A stretch of DNA of 64,000 nucleotides from Bergeyella porcorum. GTDB taxonomy: Bacteria; Bacteroidota; Bacteroidia; Flavobacteriales; Weeksellaceae. A program made the position numbers and the translations under genes. This document shows, piece by piece, positions 49,269 through 58,181 of this stretch. The notes beneath the pieces are model-generated. The model did no database searches. It saw only the letters and a list, made by a program, of their open reading frames with translations, and was not told where the DNA came from. Location: positions 124,001-188,000 of the forward strand of contig NZ_JBHMFD010000012.1 of NCBI RefSeq assembly GCF_042427575.1. The letters run 5' to 3'. Each line of letters opens with the position of its first letter. The stretch's first letter is position 1.

Positions 49269-51137
49269 TTATAGACATATCCATTGTCCGTCTTGATATA
49301 TTTCTACACATTGATTGGTGATATTATAGATTATAATACCATTTTTTACTTTTTTAAAGGTATTTCTTTCTTCGGTGGTAAAGTTTGGTAAAACAATTCC
49401 CTGTGCTTTCACCTTATCTTCATCTTTTAAATTGGATAGTTTAGTCTCTCTAACATCTAAACTCGCTTGGGGACTTAAGGTATTAATGCCTATCCTAGAT
49501 GTATAAATATTGCTTTCGGGAGATGTTTCATCATCAGATATAGGAGGACTAAATTCAGAGACTATACGCACGGCATAATCTTGTATTTGTCCAAATTCTA
49601 AATCATCACAAGCATTACCTTTGAAATCATCAGAACGCACCCTTAACCTTAAAAATTTATCTTTAATAGCGGAAAAAGGAGGAGTAAAGCTGACATTCAA
49701 CACCCCATTATTAGGAATAGTGTTATTGACAATTGCTTCATTATTTTCAAAAATCCCATTGTCATTATAGTCTATCCAAGCATTAATATTTAATCCTTTT
49801 AGTCCTTTTATGGTGATATTGCTTGCTTCTGAATCTAAAACTTCGGTAAATACATTTTTGTATTGATGAGCTATTTTGATGTAATCGATGTAAACATTAT
49901 TACTTGTAGAAGTATTATTAATGGTTCCAAGATTAACCGTGATTTTATCAGGTGTTGCATTAGGAATAAGCCTTTGGGGAGTCCTACTACATAGGGCATT
50001 AATCACTGTTACTGTATTTTTTTCGGTTACGGCTTCCCCTCCACGGGAACGAGTCAAACTACTTCTATATTTGAGAAATTGGTTTAATGCCCAATCTCTT
50101 TGTCCAGGAGTAAATTTGAATCTATCATAAGAATAGTTCATAATGTTGTATTGCTCTCCTTGGAAGTTTTTACCAGAACATTCGTTATAATCATCATTGG
50201 TAGGTGTAGTAATTTCCCCTGTGGAAGCATTTATTTTTTTAGGCCAAGATTTAGAAGGTTCTGTATCGCAAATTCCATCATCATCCTTAGTACAATTGCC
50301 CGTATTTGTAGGACATTGGTTTTCACTACCTCCTGAATAAGTATGGAGTAGACCTAAAGTATGTCCAAATTCGTGAGCTAAAGTAATATCATTTTTCTTT
50401 TTGGCAGAAGCCACTTTTATGAATATATCGTATGAATCATTTCCATAATTGGGCAATCCTGCAAAACCTGTGAGTCCCGCTTCTTTTTTTGCTCCATCTA
50501 TTCCTACAACAATGTACAAATTCAAGTATAAATCTTCTCGCCAATGGGGAGCTATGGCTTTAATTTCCTCTACCGAAGCACCCCGACCTTCAGGCAGAAT
50601 TTGGTACCTAACACCATCTGCTCCATAATAAGGGTAAATATCACCATTTACTCTATTGATGCCCGTTGTAGGGAGACCATCTACCGTTCTTTTCGCTAAA
50701 ACAAGCTTAAAGGGTATTACCGTTCCATCATTCAAACCTCCTCCTTCTTTTGGAAATCCGTTACCATAAGTGGTTGCAAGTATCGTATTAGTATTGTTAA
50801 TCCATTTCTTTATTTGCTCATCAGAAATTTTCATTTCTTCTTCTGTTACTTGCCAGCTTTTATAGGAAGTTTCTATAATATGAACCACGATAGGTACTTC
50901 GTAAATAGGACCATTGTAAGGCAAAAAAATGATAGTATTACCTAGCAATGCCTTTGATAATGTCTTTGACGACAGTTCTTGATTTTTATAAAATTCTTTT
51001 AAATCTGTTTTTCTTACCTCCTCCTGATGAACATTTTTACTTTTCCATTGATGATGGAGGTGATCAAAGCCACAAACATCTTGTCCAAACAACAAAGTAA
51101 CGGAAAAAGATGAAATGAGGGATATAGTTTTTTTCAT
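49269..51137 (-). CDS. secreted M43-family zinc metalloprotease with GEVED domain
   Basis: 622 aa. Signal peptide (ISLISSFSVTLLFG), then a catalytic domain of the M43 (cytophagalysin/pappalysin) type with H255-E-F-G-H259-T-L-G-L-L-H265, the full HExxHxxGxxH metzincin motif; NYSYDRFKFTPGQRDW follows as the Met-turn region. A GEVED domain lies at ~395-525, and a C-terminal module similar to the neighbour's closes the protein, ending QDGQWICL. It is likely secreted and may degrade host proteins. It shares orientation with the GEVED gene, 26 bases apart. Confidence 0.85.
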   Translation of the reverse strand: MKKTISLISSFSVTLLFGQDVCGFDHLHHQWKSKNVHQEEVRKTDLKEFYKNQELSSKTLSKALLGNTIIFLPYNGPIYEVPIVVHIIETSYKSWQVTEEEMKISDEQIKKWINNTNTILATTYGNGFPKEGGGLNDGTVIPFKLVLAKRTVDGLPTTGINRVNGDIYPYYGADGVRYQILPEGRGASVEEIKAIAPHWREDLYLNLYIVVGIDGAKKEAGLTGFAGLPNYGNDSYDIFIKVASAKKKNDITLAHEFGHTLGLLHTYSGGSENQCPTNTGNCTKDDDGICDTEPSKSWPKKINASTGEITTPTNDDYNECSGKNFQGEQYNIMNYSYDRFKFTPGQRDWALNQFLKYRSSLTRSRGGEAVTEKNTVTVINALCSRTPQRLIPNATPDKITVNLGTINNTSTSNNVYIDYIKIAHQYKNVFTEVLDSEASNITIKGLKGLNINAWIDYNDNGIFENNEAIVNNTIPNNGVLNVSFTPPFSAIKDKFLRLRVRSDDFKGNACDDLEFGQIQDYAVRIVSEFSPPISDDETSPESNIYTSRIGINTLSPQASLDVRETKLSNLKDEDKVKAQGIVLPNFTTEERNTFKKVKNGIIIYNITNQCVEIYQDGQWICL

Positions 51138-51352
51138 AAAATTAGTTTTGTATAAAGGTACAAAATTGACTAGAAAAAAGCAAGGATAATACTCCTAAAA
51201 ATAAGATCACGAGATAAGAATTTGTCTAAAAAAGATTAATTTTAACCTAACCCATATAGTCTTATTTTTTTGAAAATTATAGATTTTTAGTAAACCTGAA
51301 ACGCCCTACATTCAATAAAAACTTTTAACTTTGCCTCGTAATCCTAAATATA

Positions 51353-52336
51353 ATGACTAAAAAAAATATCGCCGTAGTAACGGGCGGATACTCTAATGAG
51401 TACAAAGTTTCGCTTAAAAGTGGGCAATTGATTTTTGATTCCCTCGACCGCGAAAAATATAATGTTTACAAAGTGGTTATCCTGAAAGATGATTGGTATC
51501 TTTGGGATGAACAAGACAATAAATTCCCCATCAATAAAGCCGATTTTTCTGCAACCTTGGCAGATGGCAGCAAGCTAACCTTTGATGTTTGTTTCAATAC
51601 CATCCACGGAAAACCTGGTGAAAATGGCGAACTACAAGCCTATTGGGATGTGATTGGGCAACGATACACTGGCTGCAATTTCTATCAAAGTGCCTTAACT
51701 TTCAATAAAAAAGATACACTCTCTGTTCTCGCAAAATATGGTATCCCTTCCGCCAAAAGCATCTACCTGAAAAAAGGTGAAACGGTAGATACAGAATACA
51801 TTGTAAAAGAAATTGGATTACCTTGTTTCGTAAAGCCAAATGAAAGTGGCTCTTCTTTGGGTATTTCTAAGGTGAAAGACATTTCAGAGTTTGATAAAGC
51901 TTTGGAAGTGGCTTTTGCAGAAGATGATGATATCTTGATAGAAAGCTTTCTTAATGGTACGGAAGTTTCTGTGGGCGTAGTAGATTTCCAAGGGGAAACC
52001 ATTGTTCTGGGTATTACGGAAATTATTCCAGATAAAGAGTTTTTTGATTACGAAGCCAAATACGAAGGAGCATCGCAGGAAATTACCCCTGCCAGATTGG
52101 ATGATGCTACCCGCGAAAAAGTGGAAACCATCGCTAAAAAAGCCTATCAATCTCTCGGTATGCAAGGCTTCTCCCGTAGCGAATACATTATAATAAATGG
52201 AACCCCTTATATGCTGGAGATGAATACCAACCCTGGCTTTTCACCAGCGAGCATCCTACCACAGCAGGCATTGCATTACGGAATTTCCATCAAAGACCTT
52301 TGTGGCAACGAAGTAGAGAAAGCGTTGAATAAATAA
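51353..52336 (+). CDS. ddl: D-alanine--D-alanine ligase
   Basis: 327 aa ATP-grasp enzyme joining two D-alanines for peptidoglycan. Motifs: KNIAVVTGGYSNEYKVSLKS at the N-terminus, LPCFVKPNESGSSLGISKV (~158-176), FLNGTEVSVGV, and YMLEMNTNPGFSPASILPQ with metal-binding N and E. A TAACTTTG box (51326-51333) lies ~20 nt before the start. coaD follows. Confidence 0.93.
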   Translation: MTKKNIAVVTGGYSNEYKVSLKSGQLIFDSLDREKYNVYKVVILKDDWYLWDEQDNKFPINKADFSATLADGSKLTFDVCFNTIHGKPGENGELQAYWDVIGQRYTGCNFYQSALTFNKKDTLSVLAKYGIPSAKSIYLKKGETVDTEYIVKEIGLPCFVKPNESGSSLGISKVKDISEFDKALEVAFAEDDDILIESFLNGTEVSVGVVDFQGETIVLGITEIIPDKEFFDYEAKYEGASQEITPARLDDATREKVETIAKKAYQSLGMQGFSRSEYIIINGTPYMLEMNTNPGFSPASILPQQALHYGISIKDLCGNEVEKALNK

Positions 52337-52507
52337 ATTTAGTTGATGGTTGTTGGTTGTCGGTTGATGACTAACAACCATCAACCAACAACCGACGGTC
52401 AAGATGAATTTAATGTAGAGAGCAAGTTAATGGTTGTTAGCTATCAACTATCAACCGACAACTATCAACTAATACTAATAACCATCAACAGCCAACCGAC
52501 AACCAAT
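52337..52507. repeat. low-complexity CAACCATCAACCAACAACC-type repeat between ddl and coaD
   Basis: 171 bases made almost wholly of CAAC/ACC-type words, with a plus-strand TTG/GTTG-rich first third that is an inverted version of the second. ACCATCAACCAACAACCGAC near 52377 pairs with the GT-rich run at 52341-52367. No gene. It looks like an intergenic repeat of this genus and could fold into a long imperfect hairpin in the ddl-coaD message. Confidence 0.6.
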
Positions 52508-52969
52508 ATGAAAATAGCAGTTTTTCCAGGTTCGTTTGATCCCATTACTTTGGGGCATTACGATATTGTAGAGCGAGCCGCACCTTTATTTGATAAAATC
52601 ATCATCGCCATTGGGAAAAATTCCCAAAAGAAATATATGTTTTCTTTAGAGCAAAGGGAAGCATTCATCCGAAAAACCTTTGAAAATTTCCCCAATGTAG
52701 AAGTGGATTCTTTTGAGGGACTTACCATAGACTATTGCCGAAGTAAAAATGTAAATTTCATCTTGAGAGGACTGAGAAACCCTGCCGATTTTGAGTTTGA
52801 AAAAGCCATTGCACAGACCAATAGAACCCTTACACAAGAGAATAAAATTGAAACCATTTTCTTACTCACCTCCGCTGGTAAATCCTTCATCAGTAGTAGT
52901 ATCGTAAGGGAAATTATCAACTTTGGTGGGGACTATACCCTCTTGGTGCCCGATGCTGTGCGTATTTAA
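52508..52969 (+). CDS. coaD: phosphopantetheine adenylyltransferase
   Basis: Start ATG 52508 (MKIAVFPGSFDPITLGHYDIV); upstream in-frame starts fall in the repeat. 153 aa, a nucleotidyltransferase: T/HxGH-type GSFDPITLGH, GKNSQKKYMFSLEQREAF, and the C-terminal SSSIVREI helix. It makes dephospho-CoA from ATP and 4'-phosphopantetheine. Confidence 0.94.
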   Translation: MKIAVFPGSFDPITLGHYDIVERAAPLFDKIIIAIGKNSQKKYMFSLEQREAFIRKTFENFPNVEVDSFEGLTIDYCRSKNVNFILRGLRNPADFEFEKAIAQTNRTLTQENKIETIFLLTSAGKSFISSSIVREIINFGGDYTLLVPDAVRI

Positions 52970-52989
52970 CTTTTGAAATGATTTAAATT

Positions 52990-53613
52990 TTGGAAATACA
53001 TCAAAACTTCAATTTCATTATTGAAACATTGGGAATGATTTCATTCTCTATGTCGGGAGCGTTTGCAGCAATGCAGAAACGCTTAGACCCTTTTGGGGTA
53101 CTTATCATAGCCTTCATCACTTCGGTGGGTGGTGGTACCATTAGGGATTTACTTTTGGATATTCCAGTCTTTTGGATTCACGATATTAGAATGTGTGCAT
53201 TGATTTTCATTCCTGCCATATTTGCAATGATTTTCAAATCCATAGAAAGAAGATTTAAAGTTACACTATTCATTTTTGATAGTTTTGGTTTGGGGCTTTT
53301 CACCATTGTGGGGATTCAGAAAGGCTTAAATGCCGATTTACATCCTTTTATTTGCCTTACATTGGGTACCATCACAGGTTGTTTTGGTGGGATTCTCAGA
53401 GATATCCTCCTGAATAGAGTACCGCTAATTTTCCGAAAAGAAATCTACGCTACCGCTTGTATTGTAGGAGGTTCTGCATTTTTACTATTAGCAAAATACA
53501 CCCAATTATCTTATACCTTTGTGCAAGTGTTTACCATCTTACTGATTGTAACCATCCGAACGCTCTCCGTAAAATACCAATGGCAAATGCCTAAATTCTA
53601 CGGAACGGAATAA
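52990..53613 (+). CDS. TRIC/UPF0126-family membrane channel protein
   Basis: 207 aa, six or seven hydrophobic helices. The two glycine-rich repeats GGGTIRDLLLDIPVFW (~54-69) and GCFGGILRDILLNRVPL (~138-154) are the family signature. A TTG start at 52990 is assumed because no ATG lies upstream of the first helix; ATG 53035 would remove it. The family contains prokaryotic trimeric cation channels; the substrate here is unknown. Confidence 0.8.
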   Translation: MEIHQNFNFIIETLGMISFSMSGAFAAMQKRLDPFGVLIIAFITSVGGGTIRDLLLDIPVFWIHDIRMCALIFIPAIFAMIFKSIERRFKVTLFIFDSFGLGLFTIVGIQKGLNADLHPFICLTLGTITGCFGGILRDILLNRVPLIFRKEIYATACIVGGSAFLLLAKYTQLSYTFVQVFTILLIVTIRTLSVKYQWQMPKFYGTE

Positions 53614-53650
53614 AATATTCCGATAAAAATTAAATCAATCTTAAAAATAA

Positions 53651-53689
53651 AATAGAGAGACCTTTTAGTGAAGACCTCTCTATTTTTTT
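53651..53689. terminator. convergent terminator between the TRIC gene and ychF
   Basis: AATAGAGAG (53651-53659) pairs with CTCTCTATT (53676-53684), T-run to 53689 and A-run upstream: bidirectional. Confidence 0.85.
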
Positions 53690-53713
53690 ATTGATACTTA
53701 TAATATCTATCTA

Positions 53714-54805
53714 TTAAACATTGAAACGGAAGTGCATAATATCGCCATCTTGTACAATGTATTCCTTCCCTTCTACGCCCATTTTACCAGCTTCTTTCAC
53801 TTTCGCTTCGGAGCCGTACTTTACAAAATCATCGTACTTAATCACCTCTGCACGGATGAAGCCTTTCTCAAAATCGGTATGGATAACGCCTGCAGCCTGA
53901 GGTGCCGTCCAGCCCTTCTCTATAGTCCAAGCACGCACTTCCTTCACCCCAGCTGTGAAATAGGTTTGCAAGTGAAGCAAATCATACGCTTTTCTAATCA
54001 ATCGGTTCACGCCAGGCTCTTCCAATCCCAATTCTTCTAAGAACATCTGGCGTTCTTCGAAGGTTTCCAATTCGTTGATATCCGCTTCTATTTGTGCGGC
54101 AAGCACCACCACTTCGGCATTTTCACGCTTTGCCATTTCTTCTATCTTCGGAAGCCATTCATTTCCGTTTTTAATGGCATTTTCATCCACATTGCACACA
54201 TACAAAATTGGCTTCTTGGTAAGCAAATGCACCTCATCTACAATAGGTTTCGTAAGGTCATCGGTTTCAAACTCTCTGGCATTGCGACCATCTTCCAAGA
54301 ATTTTTGCAGCTTTTGCAAGGTTTCATAGGTTAAAATATCTTCTTTCTTTCCAGATTTGATAAACTTTTTAGCCTTATCTACCGCCTTACCTAAGGTTTC
54401 CAAATCTTTGAGCTGAAGTTCAATATCGATAATTTCCTTATCTCTCAAAGGGTCCACCGAACCTTCTACGTGGACAATGTTTCCGTTATCAAAACATCTC
54501 AACACGTGGATAATGGCTTCACACTCACGGATATTAGCCAAGAACTGATTTCCTAGCCCTTCGCCTCTGCTGGCACCTTTTACCAAACCGGCTATATCTA
54601 CAATCTCTACCACAGCAGGCAATACACGCTCTGGCTTCACTAGTTTTTCTAGCTCAAAAAGTCTTGGGTCTGGCACAGATACCGTCCCAAGGTTGGGTTC
54701 TATGGTGCAGAAAGGATAGTTTGCCGACTGAGCTTTGGCGTTGCTTAAACAATTAAAAAGGGTTGATTTTCCTACATTGGGAAGTCCCACGATGCCACAT
54801 TTCAT
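53714..54805 (-). CDS. ychF: redox-regulated ATPase YchF
   Basis: 363 aa Obg-family P-loop NTPase: MKCGIVGLPNVGKSTLFNCL (P-loop), the NYPFCTIEPN switch region, VDIAGLVKGASRGEGLGNQF, and a C-terminal TGS-like domain (KEVRAWTIEKGWTAPQAAGVIHTDFEKGFIRAEV, split). It binds ATP rather than GTP in the family and associates with ribosomes. Confidence 0.95.
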   Translation of the reverse strand: MKCGIVGLPNVGKSTLFNCLSNAKAQSANYPFCTIEPNLGTVSVPDPRLFELEKLVKPERVLPAVVEIVDIAGLVKGASRGEGLGNQFLANIRECEAIIHVLRCFDNGNIVHVEGSVDPLRDKEIIDIELQLKDLETLGKAVDKAKKFIKSGKKEDILTYETLQKLQKFLEDGRNAREFETDDLTKPIVDEVHLLTKKPILYVCNVDENAIKNGNEWLPKIEEMAKRENAEVVVLAAQIEADINELETFEERQMFLEELGLEEPGVNRLIRKAYDLLHLQTYFTAGVKEVRAWTIEKGWTAPQAAGVIHTDFEKGFIRAEVIKYDDFVKYGSEAKVKEAGKMGVEGKEYIVQDGDIMHFRFNV

Positions 54806-54921
54806 ATGATAAATGTTCTATTTTTTTTAGACTGAATGAATGGTCTTCCGAGGAAATCCCTTCCATTCAAAAATTATGATTTTAAACTCTGATTACGCCT
54901 GCAAAGATAGTTTTTTTAACA

Positions 54922-54953
54922 CAAAAAAACGAACCCTGAAAAGAGTTCGTTTT
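54922..54953 (-). terminator. terminator of the RRM gene
   Basis: AAACGAAC (54927-54934) pairs with GTTCGTTT (54945-54952). It lies just 3' of the minus-strand RRM gene, and the minus strand then has a T-run. Confidence 0.7.
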
Positions 54954-54972
54954 CAAAATATTAATAATTTGT

Positions 54973-55272
54973 TTACCAATTTCTGTCTCTGCGAAAACCA
55001 CCATTATGAGAGGTTCTCCCAGATTGGCGTTCCTTTGGAATGGCTTCTGAAACATTCAATACTTTCTGCTTAAACTCTCTTTGATTGAGTTCTTCTATAG
55101 CTTTCAGTGCCTCTTGAGACTCTGGCATTTCCACAAAACCAAAGCCACGGCTTCTTCCTGTTTCTCGGTCATTAATAATCTTGGCAGAATCTACCGTTCC
55201 AAAATTTTCGAATAGAGCTTTTAGCTCGGTCTCAACGGTACTGTAGTTGAGATTTGAAATAAAAATATTCAT
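54973..55272 (-). CDS. RRM-domain RNA-binding protein
   Basis: 99 aa, one RNA recognition motif: RNP2 IFISNL (residues 3-8) and RNP1 RGFGFVEM (~43-50), followed by a basic R/G/N-rich tail. Bacterial single-RRM proteins of this type are frequent in Bacteroidota and are abundant RNA-binding proteins. No other domain. Confidence 0.92.
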   Translation of the reverse strand: MNIFISNLNYSTVETELKALFENFGTVDSAKIINDRETGRSRGFGFVEMPESQEALKAIEELNQREFKQKVLNVSEAIPKERQSGRTSHNGGFRRDRNW

Positions 55273-55483
55273 AATATAAAATTAGTTTGCTGATTATATT
55301 AAATGAAAACCAACAAACGAACCTTATAGAACGGGAATTGAATTTCTTTTTAAATAATTGCCCGCAAGGTACGATTATATTTTATATATCCAAGGGTTTT
55401 TGAAAATATTTTATTCTAAACACACGAAAAATCGCTGTGCAATACTGATGACAAAACCTTATCTTTGCAAAAAAAATAGAATT

Positions 55484-55816
55484 ATGAGTGATACTGTACT
55501 TTGTCCGAAATGTGGTTCGGAATACACCTATGAACAAGACAACCTGATGGTTTGCTCTCAATGCTTCCACGAGTGGGACCCTGCCGAAGCTGGAAATGAA
55601 GATAAAGTCTTTGATAGCAATGGCAATGAACTTGCTAATGGGGATTCTGTGGTGGTGATAAAAGATTTGCCCGTAAAAGGAGCTCCAAAACCTGTAAAAG
55701 CAGGCACCAAAGTAAAGAACATACGCCTACGCCCAGATTCTGACCACAATATTGATTGCAAAATAGACGGTTTTGGGTCTATGGCTCTGAAATCTGAATT
55801 TGTAAAGAAAGCTTAA
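55484..55816 (+). CDS. yjdM: zinc-ribbon protein YjdM/PhnA-like
   Basis: Start ATG 55484 (MSDTVLCPKCGSEYTYEQDN). 110 aa: N-terminal CPKCGSEYTY...CSQCFHEWDP zinc ribbon, then the PhnA domain GDSVVVIKDLPVKGA and IDCKIDGFGSMALKSEFVKKA. The family was linked to phosphonate use, but the function is unclear. A TATCTTTG promoter box lies at 55460-55467. Confidence 0.93.
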   Translation: MSDTVLCPKCGSEYTYEQDNLMVCSQCFHEWDPAEAGNEDKVFDSNGNELANGDSVVVIKDLPVKGAPKPVKAGTKVKNIRLRPDSDHNIDCKIDGFGSMALKSEFVKKA

Positions 55817-55822
55817 CAAAAT

Positions 55823-55853
55823 AAATCCCATCTTAAAATAAGTTGGGATTTTT
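55823..55853. terminator. convergent terminator yjdM/ABC ATPase
   Basis: AAATCCCA (55823-55830) pairs with TGGGATTT (55844-55851), with T-run on the plus strand and A-run before it: bidirectional. Confidence 0.8.
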
Positions 55854-55856
55854 CTA

Positions 55857-56792
55857 TTACTCAAACCGAACGAAAACCGCTCCTGAAGTAGGCTTCTCTG
55901 TGTAAACGACAAGGGAAGTTCCTTCTAAGTCAATCTTGTTCCAATAAAAATTTCCAGAAAATCGGCTTTCCAAGACCTTTGCTGCTAGCCCCTCGCTAGC
56001 GAGTTTTATTTGACTCGGATACCAGAAATTTTTAACGAGTCCGAATTGCATTTTCTCTTCATCAGAAAGGATATTCACTTCCCCAAAAAGTTTTGCTACA
56101 TAAGCATTATAAGGATTTTTGTAAGTGTCCTCTGGGGCATCATTCTGTATCAATCTCCCCTGCTGCAAGATGATAATCTGGTCTAGCCACGGCATCACTT
56201 CCTGAATCTCGTGGGTGGAAATGATAAGGGAAATTTTATGCTGTGCAACATAATTAAACAACCGCTCACGGAGCTCTATCTTCCTAGGATAATCCAAATT
56301 GCTGAATGGCTCATCCAAAAGCAAAAGCCTAGGCATCACAGAGAGTGCCCTCGCAATGGCAACCCGCTGCTGCTGTCCACCGCTAAGAAAACGCGGTTTC
56401 ACATCTGCAAAATCCTCCATTCCTACCACTTTTAGTAACTCCATTACTTTCTCTTGTTTCTCCTTCATATTGATATTAGAAAGAAACTTCCCTACATTGT
56501 CCCGCACGGTGGCATAGGGCATTAGGTCATAGTTTTGAGCCACAAATTTCATCTCATTTTCCCCTGGAACTAAGTTTCCAGAAGGCCCTCGCAATGATTT
56601 TCCATCAAAGATAATTTCACCCTCTTGCCAATCTAGAAGTCCGTAGATAAGGCTTAGCAGAGTAGATTTTCCGCAGCCACTTTCCCCCGCCAAGGCTATG
56701 ATTTTCCCTTCCTCAATATTCAGATTGAGATTAACAAACAGCCGCTCCTCTGGCTGATAGGAAAAATGCAAATTTTTAACTCGTAATAACAT
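55857..56792 (-). CDS. ABC transporter ATP-binding protein
   Basis: Start at ATG 56792 (MLLRVKNLHFSYQPEE). 311 aa with Walker A ALAGESGCGKST (~32-43), Q-loop, signature LSGGQQQRVAIARAL (~138-152), Walker B RLLLLDEPFSNLD and switch histidine in STHEIQEV. Residues ~235-311 form a C-terminal extension. No permease is adjacent, so the substrate is unknown. TACTTTTG (56797-56804, minus) is the promoter box. Confidence 0.9.
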   Translation of the reverse strand: MLLRVKNLHFSYQPEERLFVNLNLNIEEGKIIALAGESGCGKSTLLSLIYGLLDWQEGEIIFDGKSLRGPSGNLVPGENEMKFVAQNYDLMPYATVRDNVGKFLSNINMKEKQEKVMELLKVVGMEDFADVKPRFLSGGQQQRVAIARALSVMPRLLLLDEPFSNLDYPRKIELRERLFNYVAQHKISLIISTHEIQEVMPWLDQIIILQQGRLIQNDAPEDTYKNPYNAYVAKLFGEVNILSDEEKMQFGLVKNFWYPSQIKLASEGLAAKVLESRFSGNFYWNKIDLEGTSLVVYTEKPTSGAVFVRFE

Positions 56793-56951
56793 AGTGCAAA
56801 AGTAGTGTTTTTTCACTTGTCTTTTAGTCGTCTGTTCTCCTATGACTTAAAGGCGGATTCAACCCCCAAGTGCAATTTTTAGATTACAAATTTATAGAAT
56901 AAACTTTTAAGCTCCTCAAAATCTAATGTTAATACTCACTTTTTATTGTTT

Positions 56952-57645
56952 TTAATTCAAGGAGTTAGTGATGTGCTTCGCAGTTCTTGGTCTACGGTTA
57001 ATTTTATGCTGTATTTATTTTATTGTTTCTTTGCTAACTTTTTCAAAATAAGTGCCTTTTCGGGATATATTGTCGTGCAAGTCCGTTGGTGTTTTCACTC
57101 AATCCTCGTTCCCAATGGCAATAAGGATGCGCAAAATAAAAATCACACTCTAATTTTTCACTAATATACTGATGTTCATAAAACTCCAATCCATTATCGC
57201 TTGTAATGGTTTTTACAAAATCTTTATAAGGAAGCAAAGCCTCTACCATCGCTTGGGCTAAATTTTTGGCATTTTTACTACTTAACTTACTCATTATTAA
57301 AAATTTTATCTTTCTTTCTACGATGGTCAAAATCGCTTCTTTATGTTCTGCCTCTACGATTAAATCTACTTCAAAATGCCCAAATTCTTCATTCCTTAAA
57401 ACAATTTCTGGACGTAAATCAATGCTTTTTTTATTTTTAATCACCTCGTGTTTGCCTGATACAGGGCATTTTCTATGCTTGAGTTGATGCATTAGATATT
57501 TATATAATTTTCCTCCATTCTTCTTATCATTACGAATGTATTGATAAATCCTTTCGGTACTTACCATATTGATATTATGTCTTTTACAACAGTCTTCAAT
57601 CTACTCTGGTGACCATTTTCTCTCTTTTGAATGTAGGCGTAGCCG
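56952..57645 (-). pseudogene. decayed IS30-family transposase
   Basis: The longest frame (57043-57567) keeps the IS30 catalytic core: FEVDLIVEAEHKEA (first D), TITSDNGLEFYEHQYI (second D) and CHWERGLSENTNGLARQYIP (E). Upstream the frame continues in the same register as RKWSPE, then an in-frame TAG, then IEDCCKRHNINMVSTERIY. At 57057-57060 an A-run length change shifts the frame; the C-terminus continues as GTYFEKVSKETIK, a TAA, then IQHKINRRPRTAKH. The helix-turn-helix N-terminus is missing. An inactive relic. Confidence 0.85.
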
Positions 57646-57664
57646 AAATGAAAAAGAGAGAAAA
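57616..57664. repeat. inverted repeat at the IS30 relic boundary
   Basis: TTTTCTCTCTTTT (57616-57628) pairs with AAAAAGAGAGAAAA (57651-57664) around a 22-base loop. It sits where the transposase homology ends, so it may mark a deletion or terminal structure of the element. Confidence 0.55.
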
Positions 57665-58120
57665 TCTATCCAAAAAAATACACTTACTAATGGGATTTAG
57701 GACAACTATCCGAAATTTTTAAAATAAAAGTTGCCTGAGAATGTCGCATATTTGAAAAACTCGGAACCAATTGATGAAATCCCAAAGCCTCGAAGAAGGA
57801 GACCTCCCCGATGAAAAAAGACCACGACATTCTCAAAAATGAAATCATCGTTTTGACTTCCAATAAGGCGGTGGAAAGCGATATTAATCAAGGAAATTGC
57901 GTTTAAAAGAAGATAGCAAAAAAACATTCGGAAAAACACTTTTTGACAGAGATACAAACAAGTCTGCCCTTGTAAATTAAAGGGCTGACAAGGTGTTTTT
58001 ATGTTATTTGAAAAAACTTTCGGACGGAGGTGTCAACTGAGACTTTAAATCTTAGTAAAATTGCCTTTTCATAGAGAGATTATTGCCTTAAAATGATACC
58101 ACTGCTACATTTCTCTATAA
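57665..58120. other. gene-poor relic stretch
   Basis: About 450 bases next to the IS30 relic with no intact gene. The plus strand shows short open bits (for example a run reading EIPKPRRRRPPR then stop, near 57775-57815), suggesting a decayed coding sequence, but I cannot name it. Close to the next gene an inverted pair TAGAGA/TCTCTA occurs (58064/58111). Confidence 0.4.
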
Positions 58121-58124
58121 AAAA

Positions 58125-58156
58125 AAACTTCCTTGCATCACTACAAGGAAGTTTTC
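58125..58156 (-). terminator. terminator downstream of the LpxD-like gene
   Basis: AAACTTCCTTG and CAAGGAAGTTT (around 58125-58135 and 58144-58154) form an 11-bp stem, with T-run on the minus strand. Confidence 0.8.
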
Positions 58157-58181
58157 TATGAGGTTTTTATTTTTCTAAGTT

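Noticed and set aside
57706..57957. 83-codon minus-strand frame after the IS30 relic
   Set aside because: Low-complexity phenylalanine/leucine-rich sequence without recognisable motif or promoter; kept only as a gene-poor relic stretch.
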